Source: Gammaproteobacteria bacterium
Lineage (GTDB): Bacteria; Pseudomonadota; Gammaproteobacteria; Steroidobacterales; Steroidobacteraceae
DNA length: 62,507 bases
Assembly (NCBI GenBank): GCA_025357835.1
Contig: JANYLM010000007.1
Location: 1-62,507, forward strand
Direction: 5' to 3'
The position numbers were made by a program, and so were the translations under genes. Positions 29,880 through 39,824 of the stretch are shown here, piece by piece (positions within the stretch are counted from its first letter, which is position 1; each line of letters begins with the position of its first letter). The notes beneath the pieces were generated by a model. That model saw only the letters and a program-made list of their open reading frames with translations, was not told the DNA's origin and ran no database searches.

Positions 29880-31015
29880 CTCCGGCTCCTAACGACTCGG
29901 GAGTAGCGGCCCCCGGGGGCGGCCTGAACGTGGCCTTCGAGTTCGAGGATCAGCATCATCGAGGACACGGCTTCTGGTTTGAATCCGGTACGAACGACCA
30001 ATAAATCGAGGTCCGCAGGATCAAAGCCGAGCGCATCTAACAAGATTTTATGTTCCTTGTCCATTCCCGATGCAGGGATGGTCGCTTCGGCATGGGCCGC
30101 GGGGGCAGTCATACCGGCCAGCGCGGCGTGAGCGAAAAATGTCGAAAAGTTCAACTCGCTCAATATGTCATGCGCTGTTTCGGTGAGTTTTGCGCCCCGC
30201 CGAATCAACTCGTGGCAGCCGTGGCTCAACGGATTATGGATGGACCCCGGCACCGCGAAAACCTCCCGCCCGAGGTCAGCCGCCAGCCCGGCGGTGATCA
30301 GGGAGCCGCTTCTGCGTGCGGCTTCGACCACCAAAGTCCCGAGGCTGAGACCCGCGATGATGCCGTTCCGCTGCGGAAAATGCTCCCGTCGAGGCGAGGT
30401 GCCGAGCGGAAATCCGCTGACCAGGCCACCCTGTTGCTGGATTTCAGCGCTCAAACCCCGGTTGCTGCGTGGATAAACGACGTCGACCGCAGACCCCAGC
30501 ACGGCCAGCGTGATTCCCTGCGCCGCCAGCGCCCCCCGGTGCGCCGCACTGTCGATGCCGGCGGCGAGCCCACTGGTTATGCCCAGACCTCGCGCCGCGA
30601 GATATTCAGCGAAATCGCGGGCCGTAGCTTGGCCTTGAGGGGTGGGATTGCGGCTGCCGACGATGGCCAATTGCGGATCGTTCAACACGTCCACGTTGCC
30701 GACGACGTACAGTGCCATCGGATAATGCTGCGCCGCGCGCAACAGAGTCGGATAGCGCCGGTCCGTGAAGGGCACGACGTGGTGGCGGGGGCTATCCAGC
30801 CAGGCCCGTTCCGCAAAGCTCAATGCCGCCTTCGTGCTCGACAAGAATTGGCGCGCCGCCGCAGATATACCGGCTTGTTTGCGTGCCGCATCAGAGGCGT
30901 CGATGCAGGCGCGGGCCGATCCGAAGATCTGCAGCGCCCTAGAGACGGTGGCAATATCGAACGCAGGCGCGCGCGTCAGCGTCACCCAAGCGCAGCACTC
31001 TTCACTCGATAGCAT
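29876..31015 (-). CDS. dprA: DNA-processing protein DprA (Smf)
   Basis: 379 residues: N-terminal SAM-like helices, the extended Rossmann domain (~95-300) with GSRNPTPQGQ and GITSGLAAGIDSAAHRGAL plus VFAVPGSIHNPLSHGCHELI, and a C-terminal winged-helix DML1-type domain. DprA loads RecA on incoming single-stranded DNA in natural transformation; homologues also exist in non-competent species. Downstream member of the LysM-dprA-smg-topA order; 195 bases separate it from the LysM gene. Confidence 0.93.
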   Translation of the reverse strand: MLSSEECCAWVTLTRAPAFDIATVSRALQIFGSARACIDASDAARKQAGISAAARQFLSSTKAALSFAERAWLDSPRHHVVPFTDRRYPTLLRAAQHYPMALYVVGNVDVLNDPQLAIVGSRNPTPQGQATARDFAEYLAARGLGITSGLAAGIDSAAHRGALAAQGITLAVLGSAVDVVYPRSNRGLSAEIQQQGGLVSGFPLGTSPRREHFPQRNGIIAGLSLGTLVVEAARRSGSLITAGLAADLGREVFAVPGSIHNPLSHGCHELIRRGAKLTETAHDILSELNFSTFFAHAALAGMTAPAAHAEATIPASGMDKEHKILLDALGFDPADLDLLVVRTGFKPEAVSSMMLILELEGHVQAAPGGRYSRVVRSRR

Positions 31016-31088
31016 TGGGCGGATTGTCGAGGATGCGCCGCGGCAATACCGCGTGAGTTTCTATCGGCAATATCTAGATTTGCGCGAC

Positions 31089-31114
31089 CTGGGCCTGCTC
31101 ATGCGGCGCCCAGG
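31089..31114. repeat. Inverted repeat between the LysM gene and dprA
   Basis: CCTGGGC (31089-31095) and GCCCAGG (31108-31114) are perfect 7-base arms around a 12-base loop, in the 195-base gap between the LysM stop and the dprA start. It could be an attenuating hairpin on the minus-strand transcript; no T-tract follows. Confidence 0.3.
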
Positions 31115-31210
31115 AGGAATAGCACCTGACGCCGTCTAGTTGATCGCGGTAGCCCTCAACCCGCCGAGCAATCCATTCCTGTCCGCCAGCTGAATTAAGA
31201 CGCCATGGCT

Positions 31211-32410
31211 TTAAGGGTTTTCGACTCGATCGGCGACGCGAATGACGTTCGTGGCTTCCAAGATAAGGCCGTAACTGAGGTGGTCGAAGGTCTTGAAAAC
31301 CATGAAGGTGCCGTTGCGCTCGTCGGGGAGCCGTACCTTGGGGGCGGCCAGTCGCGTCATTCCGTTCAGAAAGCCCTTGTTTGCGGTATCGCGGATGACA
31401 TCCCCCGCAGAATACACGGCCAACACATTGCCCGGCGCAAGGCCGTCGGCGGCGCCGCGATTGATGACCACCACCTCGTATTGGCCGATCACGGTCACCC
31501 CATTGGATACCGAAATGATGCGGCCGTTGGTCTTGACCTTCGGCGGGCTGGGAACGAAATCCAGCGGCACATCGACGCCGCCGGCGAACAACTTATCCCC
31601 CGGCTCAGTTTCTCGCGCCGATTCGGTCATGAGCAGGGTGGTCGGGTCGCCGCCACGAGTGACATGACCGGCGCCGGTAAAGATGCCGTCATAGCCCACG
31701 ACGCGGTTGTCGTCCGGATCGATCAATGCATCGCCGACGTGGACGACATTGTAGTGAGTACCGACGTCGGCGGGAGCCGAGAATCCGCGGGCGTATAGGG
31801 TATCGCCGTCGGCCATGGCCACATGCAGATCGCGGGTGGCAAGCACATAGGGTGCCGACTTGATTTGTTCCTTGGTGAGGACCGAGGGCTTGGACATGAA
31901 GGCGGCGACGGCTTCATAGGGGATGGCAGTGACGGCTCCCTCAAACGGCTGACTGCGAACTCGCGGGAGTACGCGAGCGACGTCCCCGCGCTGCAACATA
32001 ATGGTTGGTTTACCTTCGATGTACACCAGGCGCAGGGTATCGCCGGGGTAGATCAGGTGGGGATTCTGAATCTGAGGGTTGACCTGCCAGATCTCTGGCC
32101 AGAACCAGGGGTCACGCAGGAACACCTTGGCGATGCCCCAGAGGGTATCGCCGCGTTTCACGACATAGCTGTCCGGTGCATTGGGGTTGAGCGCCAATCC
32201 GCCCGCCGGAGCCTCGGATGCCGCCGACGCGGTGGATGGACTCGTGTCGATCGCCGCTTCCATCGCCGTTCTGTCGTCCCCGACCACCGTACCTTGCACG
32301 GTGCTTTCAGGGTTGACTATCGGCACCGGAGCCGCGACCGGCCGATCCGTCTGACATCCGGCGAGCACCGCCGCCGCCAGAGTGAGGGCAATTATTTGAT
32401 GACCTTGCAT
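31211..32410 (-). CDS. LysM-domain lipoprotein
   Basis: 399 residues with a lipoprotein signal peptide and lipobox LAGC (Cys19). A LysM domain (~85-135: [36 protein letters not shown]) binds peptidoglycan. The rest (~150-399) is a beta-rich region typical of the LysM proteins found upstream of dprA in many Gammaproteobacteria; its role is unknown. It is the first gene of the LysM-dprA-smg-topA-hemF unit, divergent from def. Confidence 0.88.
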   Translation of the reverse strand: MQGHQIIALTLAAAVLAGCQTDRPVAAPVPIVNPESTVQGTVVGDDRTAMEAAIDTSPSTASAASEAPAGGLALNPNAPDSYVVKRGDTLWGIAKVFLRDPWFWPEIWQVNPQIQNPHLIYPGDTLRLVYIEGKPTIMLQRGDVARVLPRVRSQPFEGAVTAIPYEAVAAFMSKPSVLTKEQIKSAPYVLATRDLHVAMADGDTLYARGFSAPADVGTHYNVVHVGDALIDPDDNRVVGYDGIFTGAGHVTRGGDPTTLLMTESARETEPGDKLFAGGVDVPLDFVPSPPKVKTNGRIISVSNGVTVIGQYEVVVINRGAADGLAPGNVLAVYSAGDVIRDTANKGFLNGMTRLAAPKVRLPDERNGTFMVFKTFDHLSYGLILEATNVIRVADRVENP

Positions 32411-32433
32411 TCGTTTCGCTCCCTTGCCACAGC

Positions 32434-32460
32434 TTGATATCGCTGGCCGACTGGTATACT
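32434..32460 (+). promoter_or_regulatory. Possible promoter for def-fmt-rsmB operon
   Basis: TTGATA (32434-32439) and TATACT (32455-32460) resemble sigma-70 -35 and -10 boxes, though their 15-base spacing is shorter than ideal. The leader to the def ATG at 32611 would be about 145 bases. The region also divides def from the divergent LysM gene. Confidence 0.3.
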
Positions 32461-32610
32461 GCCGACCTGCCGCCCAAGACTGGGACGTATCGCCCGTTTT
32501 TGCCCTTTGCCAACGCGGTACGCGCCGCCAATACAGGCATTAAGTTAAGCAGCGGCGGAACTTTAGCAACATTCTTCAGCCAAAAACACGATATTGCTCT
32601 CATAACTCCC

Positions 32611-33150
32611 ATGACAAAGCTCGTAATTCTGGAGTATCCCGATCCGCGGCTGCGGAAGAAGGCCGCGCCGGTGGCGGCCGTCGATGACGCAATGCGTCAA
32701 TTGGCGGATAATATGCTCGAGACAATGTATGCGGCTAAGGGGGTAGGCCTCGCCGCCACTCAGGTTGATGTTCACAAGCGAATGATCGTGCTCGATGTAA
32801 CCGAAACGCGCGATCAGCCCCTGGTGTTGATCAATCCCGAGCTGCTGCTGAAGGAAGGCTCCGGTCCGGGCGAAGAGGGTTGCCTATCCCTGCCCGGCAT
32901 CTACGACAAATTGTCGCGCGCAACCCATATTCGCGTCCGTGCGCTCGACCGCGACGGCCAAGCTTTCGAAATGGATGCGGAAGGGCTGCTGGCGGTCTGC
33001 ATCCAGCACGAGATGGACCATCTCGAAGGCAAGTTATTTGTCGACTACCTTTCCGAGCTCAAGCGCCAGCTGATCCGCCGGCGATTGGAGAAAGAGCGCA
33101 GGCAACGACACAGTGAGGCGATTTTGAGCGCTTCCGCGCCGGCTCTTTGA
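32611..33150 (+). CDS. def: Peptide deformylase
   Basis: 179 residues from the ATG at 32611 ([20 protein letters not shown] is the usual N-terminus; the frame is open further upstream but not homologous). Motif 1 GVGLAATQ, motif 2 EGCLSLP with the Cys metal ligand, and motif 3 [11 protein letters not shown] with the two His ligands and catalytic Glu are intact. It removes the formyl group from nascent proteins. First gene of the def-fmt-rsmB-DUF4390-ntrYX run; fmt begins 3 bases later. Confidence 0.95.
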   Translation: MTKLVILEYPDPRLRKKAAPVAAVDDAMRQLADNMLETMYAAKGVGLAATQVDVHKRMIVLDVTETRDQPLVLINPELLLKEGSGPGEEGCLSLPGIYDKLSRATHIRVRALDRDGQAFEMDAEGLLAVCIQHEMDHLEGKLFVDYLSELKRQLIRRRLEKERRQRHSEAILSASAPAL

Positions 33151-33153
33151 TCC

Positions 33154-34128
33154 TTGAGCACGGATCTTCCTCCCCTGAGGCTGGGTTTCGCCGGCACACC
33201 GGATTTCGCCGTTCCCGCGCTGGAGCGTCTCGCGGACTTAGGAAGTATTTGCGCCGTTTTTACCCAGCCGGACCGGCCGGCGGGACGCGGTCAGCCCTTG
33301 CACTCCAGTCCCGTCAAGAAGCGCGCCATCGCGCGGGGATTGACCGTGCATCAACCCGCCGGCTTCAAGTCACCCGAAGCGCTAGAAATTTTGCGCAGTC
33401 TGGACCTCGACGCACTGGTGGTGGTTGCATACGGTTTGATTCTGCCGCCCGCTGCACTGCAGTGTCCCAAGCTCGGGTGCATCAATATTCATGCCTCGCT
33501 GCTGCCGCGCTGGCGAGGCGCGGCGCCGATTCAGCGCGCCGTGCTGGCCGGAGACATGAAGACCGGCGTCACCATCATGCGCATGGAAGCGGCACTTGAT
33601 ACCGGTCCCATGCTGGCGACTCACGAAATAGACATCGGTGCGGACGACACGGCAAAGACCTTGCACGACAGGCTTGCCCGGCTCGGCGCGGATCTCATAG
33701 TCGATACGCTGAATGCGCTGCGCCATGGCTCAGTCCATGCAGTACCGCAGCCTTGCGCAGGCGTTACTTATGCCGCCAAGATCAATAAGGCGGAGGCGCA
33801 GATCGATTGGAGCCAAGATGCGCTGCAGATTTGGCGGCGCGTCCGCGCGTTCAATCCCCGGCCTATTGCCGAAACGCGGCTCAACGGTGCGCAGCTGCGC
33901 ATTTGGGCAGCCGAAATCTGCGAGTCGCCCACGATCGGGCTGAACGGAACCAACGCCGGCGCCGTGCCAGGTACGGTGCTCGACGCGACTCAGGACGGCA
34001 TCGACGTCGCCTGCGGCGGCGGCGTGTTGCGAATTCTTCGACTGCAACTCGCCGGCCGAAAGCCCCTTTTCGCTCAGGAATTCATCAAGGGACAGCACCT
34101 CGACGGCGCGCGGTTCGGACCGGCATGA
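33154..34128 (+). CDS. fmt: Methionyl-tRNA formyltransferase
   Basis: 324 residues from a TTG at 33154, which begins 3 bases after the def stop and leaves the usual short lead before LRLGFAGTPDFAVPAL. Formyl-THF site CINIHASLLPRWRGAAPIQ, GVTIMRM and ALDTGPML are conserved. It formylates initiator Met-tRNA, the partner reaction to Def. Its stop overlaps the rsmB ATG. Confidence 0.95.
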   Translation: MSTDLPPLRLGFAGTPDFAVPALERLADLGSICAVFTQPDRPAGRGQPLHSSPVKKRAIARGLTVHQPAGFKSPEALEILRSLDLDALVVVAYGLILPPAALQCPKLGCINIHASLLPRWRGAAPIQRAVLAGDMKTGVTIMRMEAALDTGPMLATHEIDIGADDTAKTLHDRLARLGADLIVDTLNALRHGSVHAVPQPCAGVTYAAKINKAEAQIDWSQDALQIWRRVRAFNPRPIAETRLNGAQLRIWAAEICESPTIGLNGTNAGAVPGTVLDATQDGIDVACGGGVLRILRLQLAGRKPLFAQEFIKGQHLDGARFGPA

Positions 34129-35450
34129 ATGCCTCGGCCGCCAGCGCTCGTTCACTGGCCGCACACGCTGTGGCGCGAATTTTGCGCGAGGGTGTGACTC
34201 TCGATTCGGCGTTGAATGATGCCCTGGCTGCGGCCAACCCCAAACTTGCGCCATCGGTGCGCTCGCTAAGTTACGGTGCGGTGCGTGGGTACTATCGTCA
34301 CGAAGCGATCTTGGGCCGTCTCTTGTCGACGCCCGTGAGGTCTCTGGATTTCTTGGTGCGCGCGTTGCTGTCGGTCGCACTGTATGAACTCGAGGACGCG
34401 AGGACGCCGGAGTACGCCGTGGTGGACGCAGCCGTGCAGACCGCGAAGGCCACCGACGCCGTGCGCGCGGCCGGACTGATCAACGCCGTGCTGCGCCGCT
34501 ATTTGCGCGAGCGTAAGACATTGGATGCGGATATCGCCCGCAATCCCGCCACCCGGCATGCCTCGCCCATATGGCTCGCCGACAGACTGCGCGCGGATTG
34601 GCCGGTACGTTGGACTCAGCTGCTGGCCGCGAGCGACGCTCAAGCGCCGATGTGGTTGCGCGTCAATCCTCAGCGCAGCACTACCGATGAATATCTCGAG
34701 AAGCTGCGAGAGGCCGGGATCGGCGCGCGCGCGGAAGTGCGAGTGCCACAGGCCGTGGCCCTGGATTCGCCTTGCGACGTGCATGATCTCCCGGGATTCG
34801 CGCAGGGTGTGGTATCCGTCCAAGACTTGGGGGCTCAATGCGTGGCATTTCCCTTAGGATTGGCTGCCGGGCAGCGGGTGCTCGATGCCTGTGCAGCGCC
34901 CGGCGGGAAGACCGCTCTTATCGCGGAACGGGAACCGGATTTGGCGCGATTGGTGGCGGTGGACATAGACCCACGGCGGCTCGCCCGGGTCAGTGAAAAC
35001 ATCGACCGAGGCAAGCTCCGCGCCGAAGTCGTCGTCGGCGATGCCGGCGCGCCAGATGGCTGGTGGGACGGCATCCCGTTCGATCGCATTTTGCTCGATG
35101 CGCCCTGTTCGGCGCTCGGGGTGATCCGTCGACATCCGGATATTCGCCTACGTAAGTCCCCATCGGATATCGACAAATTGCCCCAACTGCAGGGGCGGCT
35201 GCTGGAGTCGGCGTGGCGTCTTCTGGCGCACGGTGGCCGTCTGGTGTATGCCACATGCACCGTGACTCGGAGTGAAAATCGCGATCTTCTCGGCGCGTTT
35301 CTACGCAGTACTCCCGATGCAGCCTGTCTCCCGGCGGAGGCCTGGGAAGGCTGGCCGAACTTCGGCGAAGCGGACGAGTATGGCCGCCAGATACTTCCGG
35401 GGGAGGCGGGTGCCGACGGCTTCTATTATGCTGCGTTGACCAAAACATGA
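34125..35450 (+). CDS. rsmB: 16S rRNA (cytosine(967)-C5)-methyltransferase
   Basis: 441 residues from ATG 34125, overlapping the fmt stop. N-terminal NusB-like RNA-binding domain (ARSLAAHAVARIL... YGAVRGYYR) and C-terminal SAM methyltransferase domain with VLDACAAPGGKT, the catalytic-cysteine region DAPCSALGVIRRHPDI and YATCTVTRSEN. It methylates C967 of 16S rRNA. The def-fmt-rsmB order is conserved in Gammaproteobacteria. The next gene overlaps its stop by 4 bases. Confidence 0.95.
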   Translation: MNASAASARSLAAHAVARILREGVTLDSALNDALAAANPKLAPSVRSLSYGAVRGYYRHEAILGRLLSTPVRSLDFLVRALLSVALYELEDARTPEYAVVDAAVQTAKATDAVRAAGLINAVLRRYLRERKTLDADIARNPATRHASPIWLADRLRADWPVRWTQLLAASDAQAPMWLRVNPQRSTTDEYLEKLREAGIGARAEVRVPQAVALDSPCDVHDLPGFAQGVVSVQDLGAQCVAFPLGLAAGQRVLDACAAPGGKTALIAEREPDLARLVAVDIDPRRLARVSENIDRGKLRAEVVVGDAGAPDGWWDGIPFDRILLDAPCSALGVIRRHPDIRLRKSPSDIDKLPQLQGRLLESAWRLLAHGGRLVYATCTVTRSENRDLLGAFLRSTPDAACLPAEAWEGWPNFGEADEYGRQILPGEAGADGFYYAALTKT

Positions 35451-36070
35451 ACGTCCCGCGATCAATCCCCAGCCTAAGTGCCCGACGCCGGCCGCGACCG
35501 CTGCCTAGGTTGGTTTGGCTGCTATGGACGGCTGTCGCGTCGCCGTTCTGGATGCAGTCGCTGCAAGCGGAGGGGCTTGAGGGGCGCTTCGAAGTTCGCT
35601 CTGCCGATTTACAGCTCAAGGACGGCGTCTACCACCTGAACGCACATCTGGATTTGCCCGTCAGCGACGCGGTGCGGCGCGGACTTGCCGACGGCGTGCC
35701 GCTGACCATAGAACTCGATCTGGCCATCGCACGGGTGCGCCAGCTGCTGCCGAACTCGCGCGTCGCCGAACTGACCCAACGCTATCATCTGCAGTACAAC
35801 GCGGTGAGCGCGCATTACATCTTGCGCAACGACAACAGCGGCCAGCAACAGTCGTTGAGCACAGTCGATGCCGCGATCGAACTGCTCTCCGACGTGCGCG
35901 GCTTGCCGGTGCTGGACAAAGCCCTGATCGCCGGCGACCGCCGCTACGAGGCCAGTGTTCGCGCCCGGGTGGACTACGGCTCGGTACCGTTCAGCCTGCG
36001 CGTGGTGATGTTTTGGGTCAACGACTGGCACCGCGAAAGCGACTGGTACACTTGGACGCTGCAGCCGTGA
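35447..36070 (+). CDS. DUF4390 domain protein (exported)
   Basis: 207 residues. An N-terminal Arg-rich segment and hydrophobic stretch (LVWLLWTAVASPFWMQSLQA) form a signal peptide; the rest is a beta-rich DUF4390 domain (FEVRSADLQLKDGVYHLNAHLDL; VMFWVNDWHRESDWYTWTLQP). Function unknown. The family is regularly encoded just before NtrY-type kinases; here it overlaps rsmB and ntrY by 4 bases each, so a role linked to NtrYX sensing is a fair inference. Confidence 0.85.
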   Translation: MNVPRSIPSLSARRRPRPLPRLVWLLWTAVASPFWMQSLQAEGLEGRFEVRSADLQLKDGVYHLNAHLDLPVSDAVRRGLADGVPLTIELDLAIARVRQLLPNSRVAELTQRYHLQYNAVSAHYILRNDNSGQQQSLSTVDAAIELLSDVRGLPVLDKALIAGDRRYEASVRARVDYGSVPFSLRVVMFWVNDWHRESDWYTWTLQP

Positions 36071-38283
36071 TTCGCAAATACGGCTCCACGGTGCTGGGCT
36101 GTATCGGAGTCGCACTGTGGTTGGTCGCGCTGTATCTGCTGGCATCCGCCGCGCAAAACTCGGCCGAATTCAATAAGTGGTTGCCGTGGATACTGCTGAT
36201 CAATATCTCCGGCCTGCTGACGCTGTTCGTGCTGCTCGCCGGCAAGCTCACGCAATTGGTGCGCGACTACCGCAGGCATGTCCCGGGGTCGCGCCTCAAG
36301 GGCCGCACTGTGGCGATTTTCAGCGCCCTGGCCGTCGCGCCCATCTTGGTCGTCTACTATTTTTCCCTGCAATTCATCAATCGCGGCATCGATAGCTGGT
36401 TTGAGCTGGAGGTGAGTCAGGGACTGAAGGACACACGCGAACTCTCGCATGCCGCGCTTGAAGTGCGGGTAAAAGAATTCCTGCAGCACACTCAGGCAGT
36501 GGCCCGCACCCTGTCGATCACTTCGAACCTCGAGCTGATCGGCACGCTGGACCGGGAGCGGCGCGACAGCGCGGCGCTGGAATTCACCATCGTGGGCGCG
36601 CAGGCGCAAATCCTCGGCACGAGTTCCGATCGTCCGATGGATACGCTGCCGGTGCCCGCGACCGACGAGATGATGCTGCAAGTCCGGCGCGGCCGGCCCT
36701 ACGTAAGCCTGGATACCGATTCGGTGGGCGGCTATGTGATTCGCGCGGCAGCACCGCTCGACGCCGACGCCAGCGGCAGCGCGCGGGTACTGATCGCCCT
36801 GTATCCGGTGCCGCAGCAGTTGAGCCAGCTGGCTGACACGGTGCAGCGCTCATACACTCAGTACGCGACCCTGGTGCAATTGCGCCGCCCGCTCAAGTCG
36901 ACGTTTGTATTGATCCTGACCTTCGTCGTGTTCATGTCGCTGATCGCCGCGGTCTACGGCGCATTCTTCGCGGCGCAGCGTCTGGTGCAGCCCGTGCAGG
37001 ACCTGATCGCCGGAACGCGGGCCGTGGCGAAAGGCAATTACGACACCAAACTGCCGCTGCCTTCCCGCGACGAGCTGGGTTTTCTGGTGACCTCCTTCAA
37101 CGACATGACCAAGCGTCTGGCCAGGGCCCGGGAGGAAACGCGCCGCAGCCAGCAGGCGGTGGAGGCCGAGCGCGCCGGACTTGCGGTCATTCTCGCGCGC
37201 CTGTCCACGGGGGTGGTGTCGCTGGAGGCGGACTTGACGGTGCGCACCGCGAATCAGGCGGCGAGCGCCATCCTGGGGTTGGATCTCGAGGGCGCCGTGG
37301 GCAAGAGATTCGACGAGTCCATCAGCGACAATACGCTGTTCACGCAGTTTTTAGCGGCGCTCAAATTGCACCTCGGCGCGGAGGACTTGGATTGGCGGGA
37401 ACAAATCGACTTGTTGTCGGAGTCCGGCAGGCGGGTACTCATGTGCGCGTGCACCGCCTTGCCCAATGACCTGGGGGGCGCGCCCGGCGTGGTGCTGGTG
37501 TTCGACGACATCACGACGCTGCTGCAGGCGCAGCGCGATGCGGCCTGGGGCGAAGTGGCGCGCCGCCTGGCGCATGAGATCAAGAATCCGCTCACCCCGA
37601 TTCAGTTATCCGCGGAGCGCATGCGGCGCAAGTTCCTCGGCAGCATGAACGCGCAGGACGCTCAGATCCTCGAGCGGGCGACGCACACCATCGTCGCTCA
37701 GGTTGATGCGATGAAGCAGATGGTCAACGCGTTCAGCGAGTATGCGCGCGCGCCTGACATGCATTTCTCACGCTTCGATCTCAACCAGTTGATCACGGAA
37801 GTCGTAGATCTCTATCGAGTCCAGGACTCGAGCGCCGATATTAATTTGCTGCTCAACCAGCAGCTCCCGGCCATCTCGGCCGATCGGATACGGATCAGGC
37901 AGATCCTCAACAACTTGGTGACCAATTCGCTGGAAGCCCTCGAGGCTCGGCCGGGAGCCTGCATCGAGATAGAAACTCGTGCGGCCGAAGAAGGACCCAG
38001 ACAAGTAGCGTCGGTGGAAATTGTAGTCGCCGACAATGGACCGGGGTTTCAGCGTGACCTGATCGGTACCGTATTCGACCCCTATGTCACCAGCAAGCCC
38101 AAGGGCACGGGGTTGGGGCTTGCCATCGTGAAGAAAATCGTCGAGGAACACGGCGGGCGCATTGAGGCGGATAATCGGCGCAGCGGCGGCGCTCGCGTAC
38201 GAATTGTATTGCCGTTGGGCGATGCACGGTCCGTGGGTGTACGTGAACCGCGCAAAGGTGAACACAGGAGAGAACGTGTATGA
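36067..38283 (+). CDS. ntrY: NtrY-like sensor histidine kinase
   Basis: 738 residues from GTG 36067 (interlocked with the DUF4390 stop, GTGA). Three membrane segments in the first ~115 residues, a periplasmic sensor (~115-275), another TM (~280-305), HAMP (~305-360), PAS (~370-480), HisKA with RRLAHEIKNPLTPIQLS, and HATPase_c with NSLEAL, DNGPGF and GTGLGLAIVKKIVEEHGG. It should phosphorylate the adjacent NtrX. NtrYX systems respond to nitrogen, redox or envelope conditions depending on the species. ATGA overlap with ntrX. Confidence 0.92.
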   Translation: MIRKYGSTVLGCIGVALWLVALYLLASAAQNSAEFNKWLPWILLINISGLLTLFVLLAGKLTQLVRDYRRHVPGSRLKGRTVAIFSALAVAPILVVYYFSLQFINRGIDSWFELEVSQGLKDTRELSHAALEVRVKEFLQHTQAVARTLSITSNLELIGTLDRERRDSAALEFTIVGAQAQILGTSSDRPMDTLPVPATDEMMLQVRRGRPYVSLDTDSVGGYVIRAAAPLDADASGSARVLIALYPVPQQLSQLADTVQRSYTQYATLVQLRRPLKSTFVLILTFVVFMSLIAAVYGAFFAAQRLVQPVQDLIAGTRAVAKGNYDTKLPLPSRDELGFLVTSFNDMTKRLARAREETRRSQQAVEAERAGLAVILARLSTGVVSLEADLTVRTANQAASAILGLDLEGAVGKRFDESISDNTLFTQFLAALKLHLGAEDLDWREQIDLLSESGRRVLMCACTALPNDLGGAPGVVLVFDDITTLLQAQRDAAWGEVARRLAHEIKNPLTPIQLSAERMRRKFLGSMNAQDAQILERATHTIVAQVDAMKQMVNAFSEYARAPDMHFSRFDLNQLITEVVDLYRVQDSSADINLLLNQQLPAISADRIRIRQILNNLVTNSLEALEARPGACIEIETRAAEEGPRQVASVEIVVADNGPGFQRDLIGTVFDPYVTSKPKGTGLGLAIVKKIVEEHGGRIEADNRRSGGARVRIVLPLGDARSVGVREPRKGEHRRERV

Positions 38284-39641
38284 CCGCTTCGAGAATACTG
38301 GTGGTGGACGACGAGGTGGATATCCGCGGATTGCTGAAGGAGATTCTTTCCGAAGAAGGTTATGAGGTGGAAGTTGCGGCGGACGCGGGTCAGGCACGTT
38401 CGTCGCGCGCGGCCCAGGTTCCAGATCTGGTGTTGCTGGATATTTGGATGCCGGATACCGACGGCATCACCTTGCTGCGTGAATGGTCGGTAACGGATGG
38501 TTACGACTGTCCGGTGGTGATGATGTCCGGTCACGGTACGGTGGAGACTGCCGTCGAAGCCACGCGCTTGGGTGCCTTCGATTTCGTAGAGAAACCGCTG
38601 TCCTTGACCAAGCTGCTACGCACCGTGGAGCGGGCGCTCGACGCCGGGCGCCGCAAGCGGCTGTCGGCGCGCGCGCAGGGCTCGGCGCTCGCCGTTCCCA
38701 TCGGCAAGAGCAAGGTCACCCAGGCGCTGCGCGAGCAGGTGCAGCAGGCGGCATCCAGTTCATCTCCCGTGCTATTGGTGGGTGAATTGGGGTCGGGACG
38801 GGAGGCCTATGCGCGCTACCTGCACTCGCTGAGCGCGCGCGCAGCGAAGCCATTTTTCACAGTGGTTGCCGCCAGCCTGGGCGCGGATCCCAGCGCGGCG
38901 CTTTTCGGCAGTGAGCGGGACGGCCGCGTCGAGCTCGGCGCAGTGGATCAAGCTGCCAGCGGGTCCTTGTACCTGAGCGGATTGGAGGATTTGAACAGCG
39001 AAGCGCAACGCGCACTGGCGGGTGCCATTGAGCAGAATGGCTACACTCGCGTGGGCGGGCGGCAAAGGCTGCCGCTCAACGTGCGCTGGATCAGCTCAGC
39101 GCAGGACAGTTTCGACACTCGTGTCTCTCCGGAACCGTTTCGTCGGGATCTCGTGGCGCATTTAAATGTAATCACACTGCGGGTGGCGCCGCTGCGCGAC
39201 TATGCGGAGGACGTGCCAGATCTATTGCGCTACTACGTCGATCGTCTGGTTGACGACCAGCATCTGCCGTTACGCCGCTTCAGTGTTGCCGCACAGAACC
39301 GGCTGCGAAACTATCCCTGGCCGGGCAATGTCGGCGAGCTCAAGAATCTGGTGCAGCGCGTGCTGATTCTGGGCGTGGGAGAGGAAATCCGGCTCGAGGA
39401 AATCGAGCGCGAACTAGCGGTGAAACTGGCCGTGGACGAGCCCCTGGTGAAACAAGACCTGCTCGCGCTGCCCTTGCGCGAGGCGCGCGAACAATTCGAG
39501 CGAGCGTATCTTCAGCAACAGCTGCTCCTGTGCAACGGCAAAGTGGGACAGCTAGCTAAGCGGGTTGGCATGGAACGTACGCATTTATATCGCAAGTTGC
39601 GGGCATTAGGCGTCGATTTTCGGCAATTAGGCGATGATTGA
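38280..39641 (+). CDS. ntrX: NtrX-like response regulator with degenerate sigma-54 AAA+ domain
   Basis: 453 residues. Receiver domain (1-~120) with acidic pocket D10/D11, phospho-acceptor D54 and K105. The AAA+ domain is degenerate: Walker A reads GELGSGRE (168-175, Arg in place of Lys), the GAFTGA loop that contacts sigma-54 is missing after ALFGSERD, and the Walker B Asp-Glu reads Ser-Gly (SLYLSGLED, ~229-237). FRRDL, PWPGNVGELKNLV and a C-terminal Fis-type helix-turn-helix (VGQLAKRVGMERTHLYRKL) remain. I infer a DNA-binding regulator that does not open sigma-54 promoters. NtrX forms without GAFTGA are known in Alphaproteobacteria. Confidence 0.9.
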   Translation: MTASRILVVDDEVDIRGLLKEILSEEGYEVEVAADAGQARSSRAAQVPDLVLLDIWMPDTDGITLLREWSVTDGYDCPVVMMSGHGTVETAVEATRLGAFDFVEKPLSLTKLLRTVERALDAGRRKRLSARAQGSALAVPIGKSKVTQALREQVQQAASSSSPVLLVGELGSGREAYARYLHSLSARAAKPFFTVVAASLGADPSAALFGSERDGRVELGAVDQAASGSLYLSGLEDLNSEAQRALAGAIEQNGYTRVGGRQRLPLNVRWISSAQDSFDTRVSPEPFRRDLVAHLNVITLRVAPLRDYAEDVPDLLRYYVDRLVDDQHLPLRRFSVAAQNRLRNYPWPGNVGELKNLVQRVLILGVGEEIRLEEIERELAVKLAVDEPLVKQDLLALPLREAREQFERAYLQQQLLLCNGKVGQLAKRVGMERTHLYRKLRALGVDFRQLGDD

Positions 39642-39730
39642 GTCAGTTGTACTCGACTCTGGGCTGATTGCATTTAGTGAGTACCTCGCACCGCATTGCA
39701 CGTCGCAGGCAGCACCAGGATGGGGGTAAG

Positions 39731-39745
39731 TACGCCCCGGGCGTA
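39731..39745. terminator. Inverted repeat after ntrX, possible terminator
   Basis: TACGCCC-C-GGGCGTA is a perfect inverted repeat with 7-base arms, 90 bases after the ntrX stop and followed by TCTGCCCCTTTT. It is well placed to end the long def-ntrX operon, but the T-run is short and displaced. Confidence 0.35.
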
Positions 39746-39824
39746 TCTGCCCCTTTTCCTGGCCGGAACCGCCGAGCAATTCAAATTCCACTTGAGCCGA
39801 ATTAGTACCTAGCCAACAACCGAC

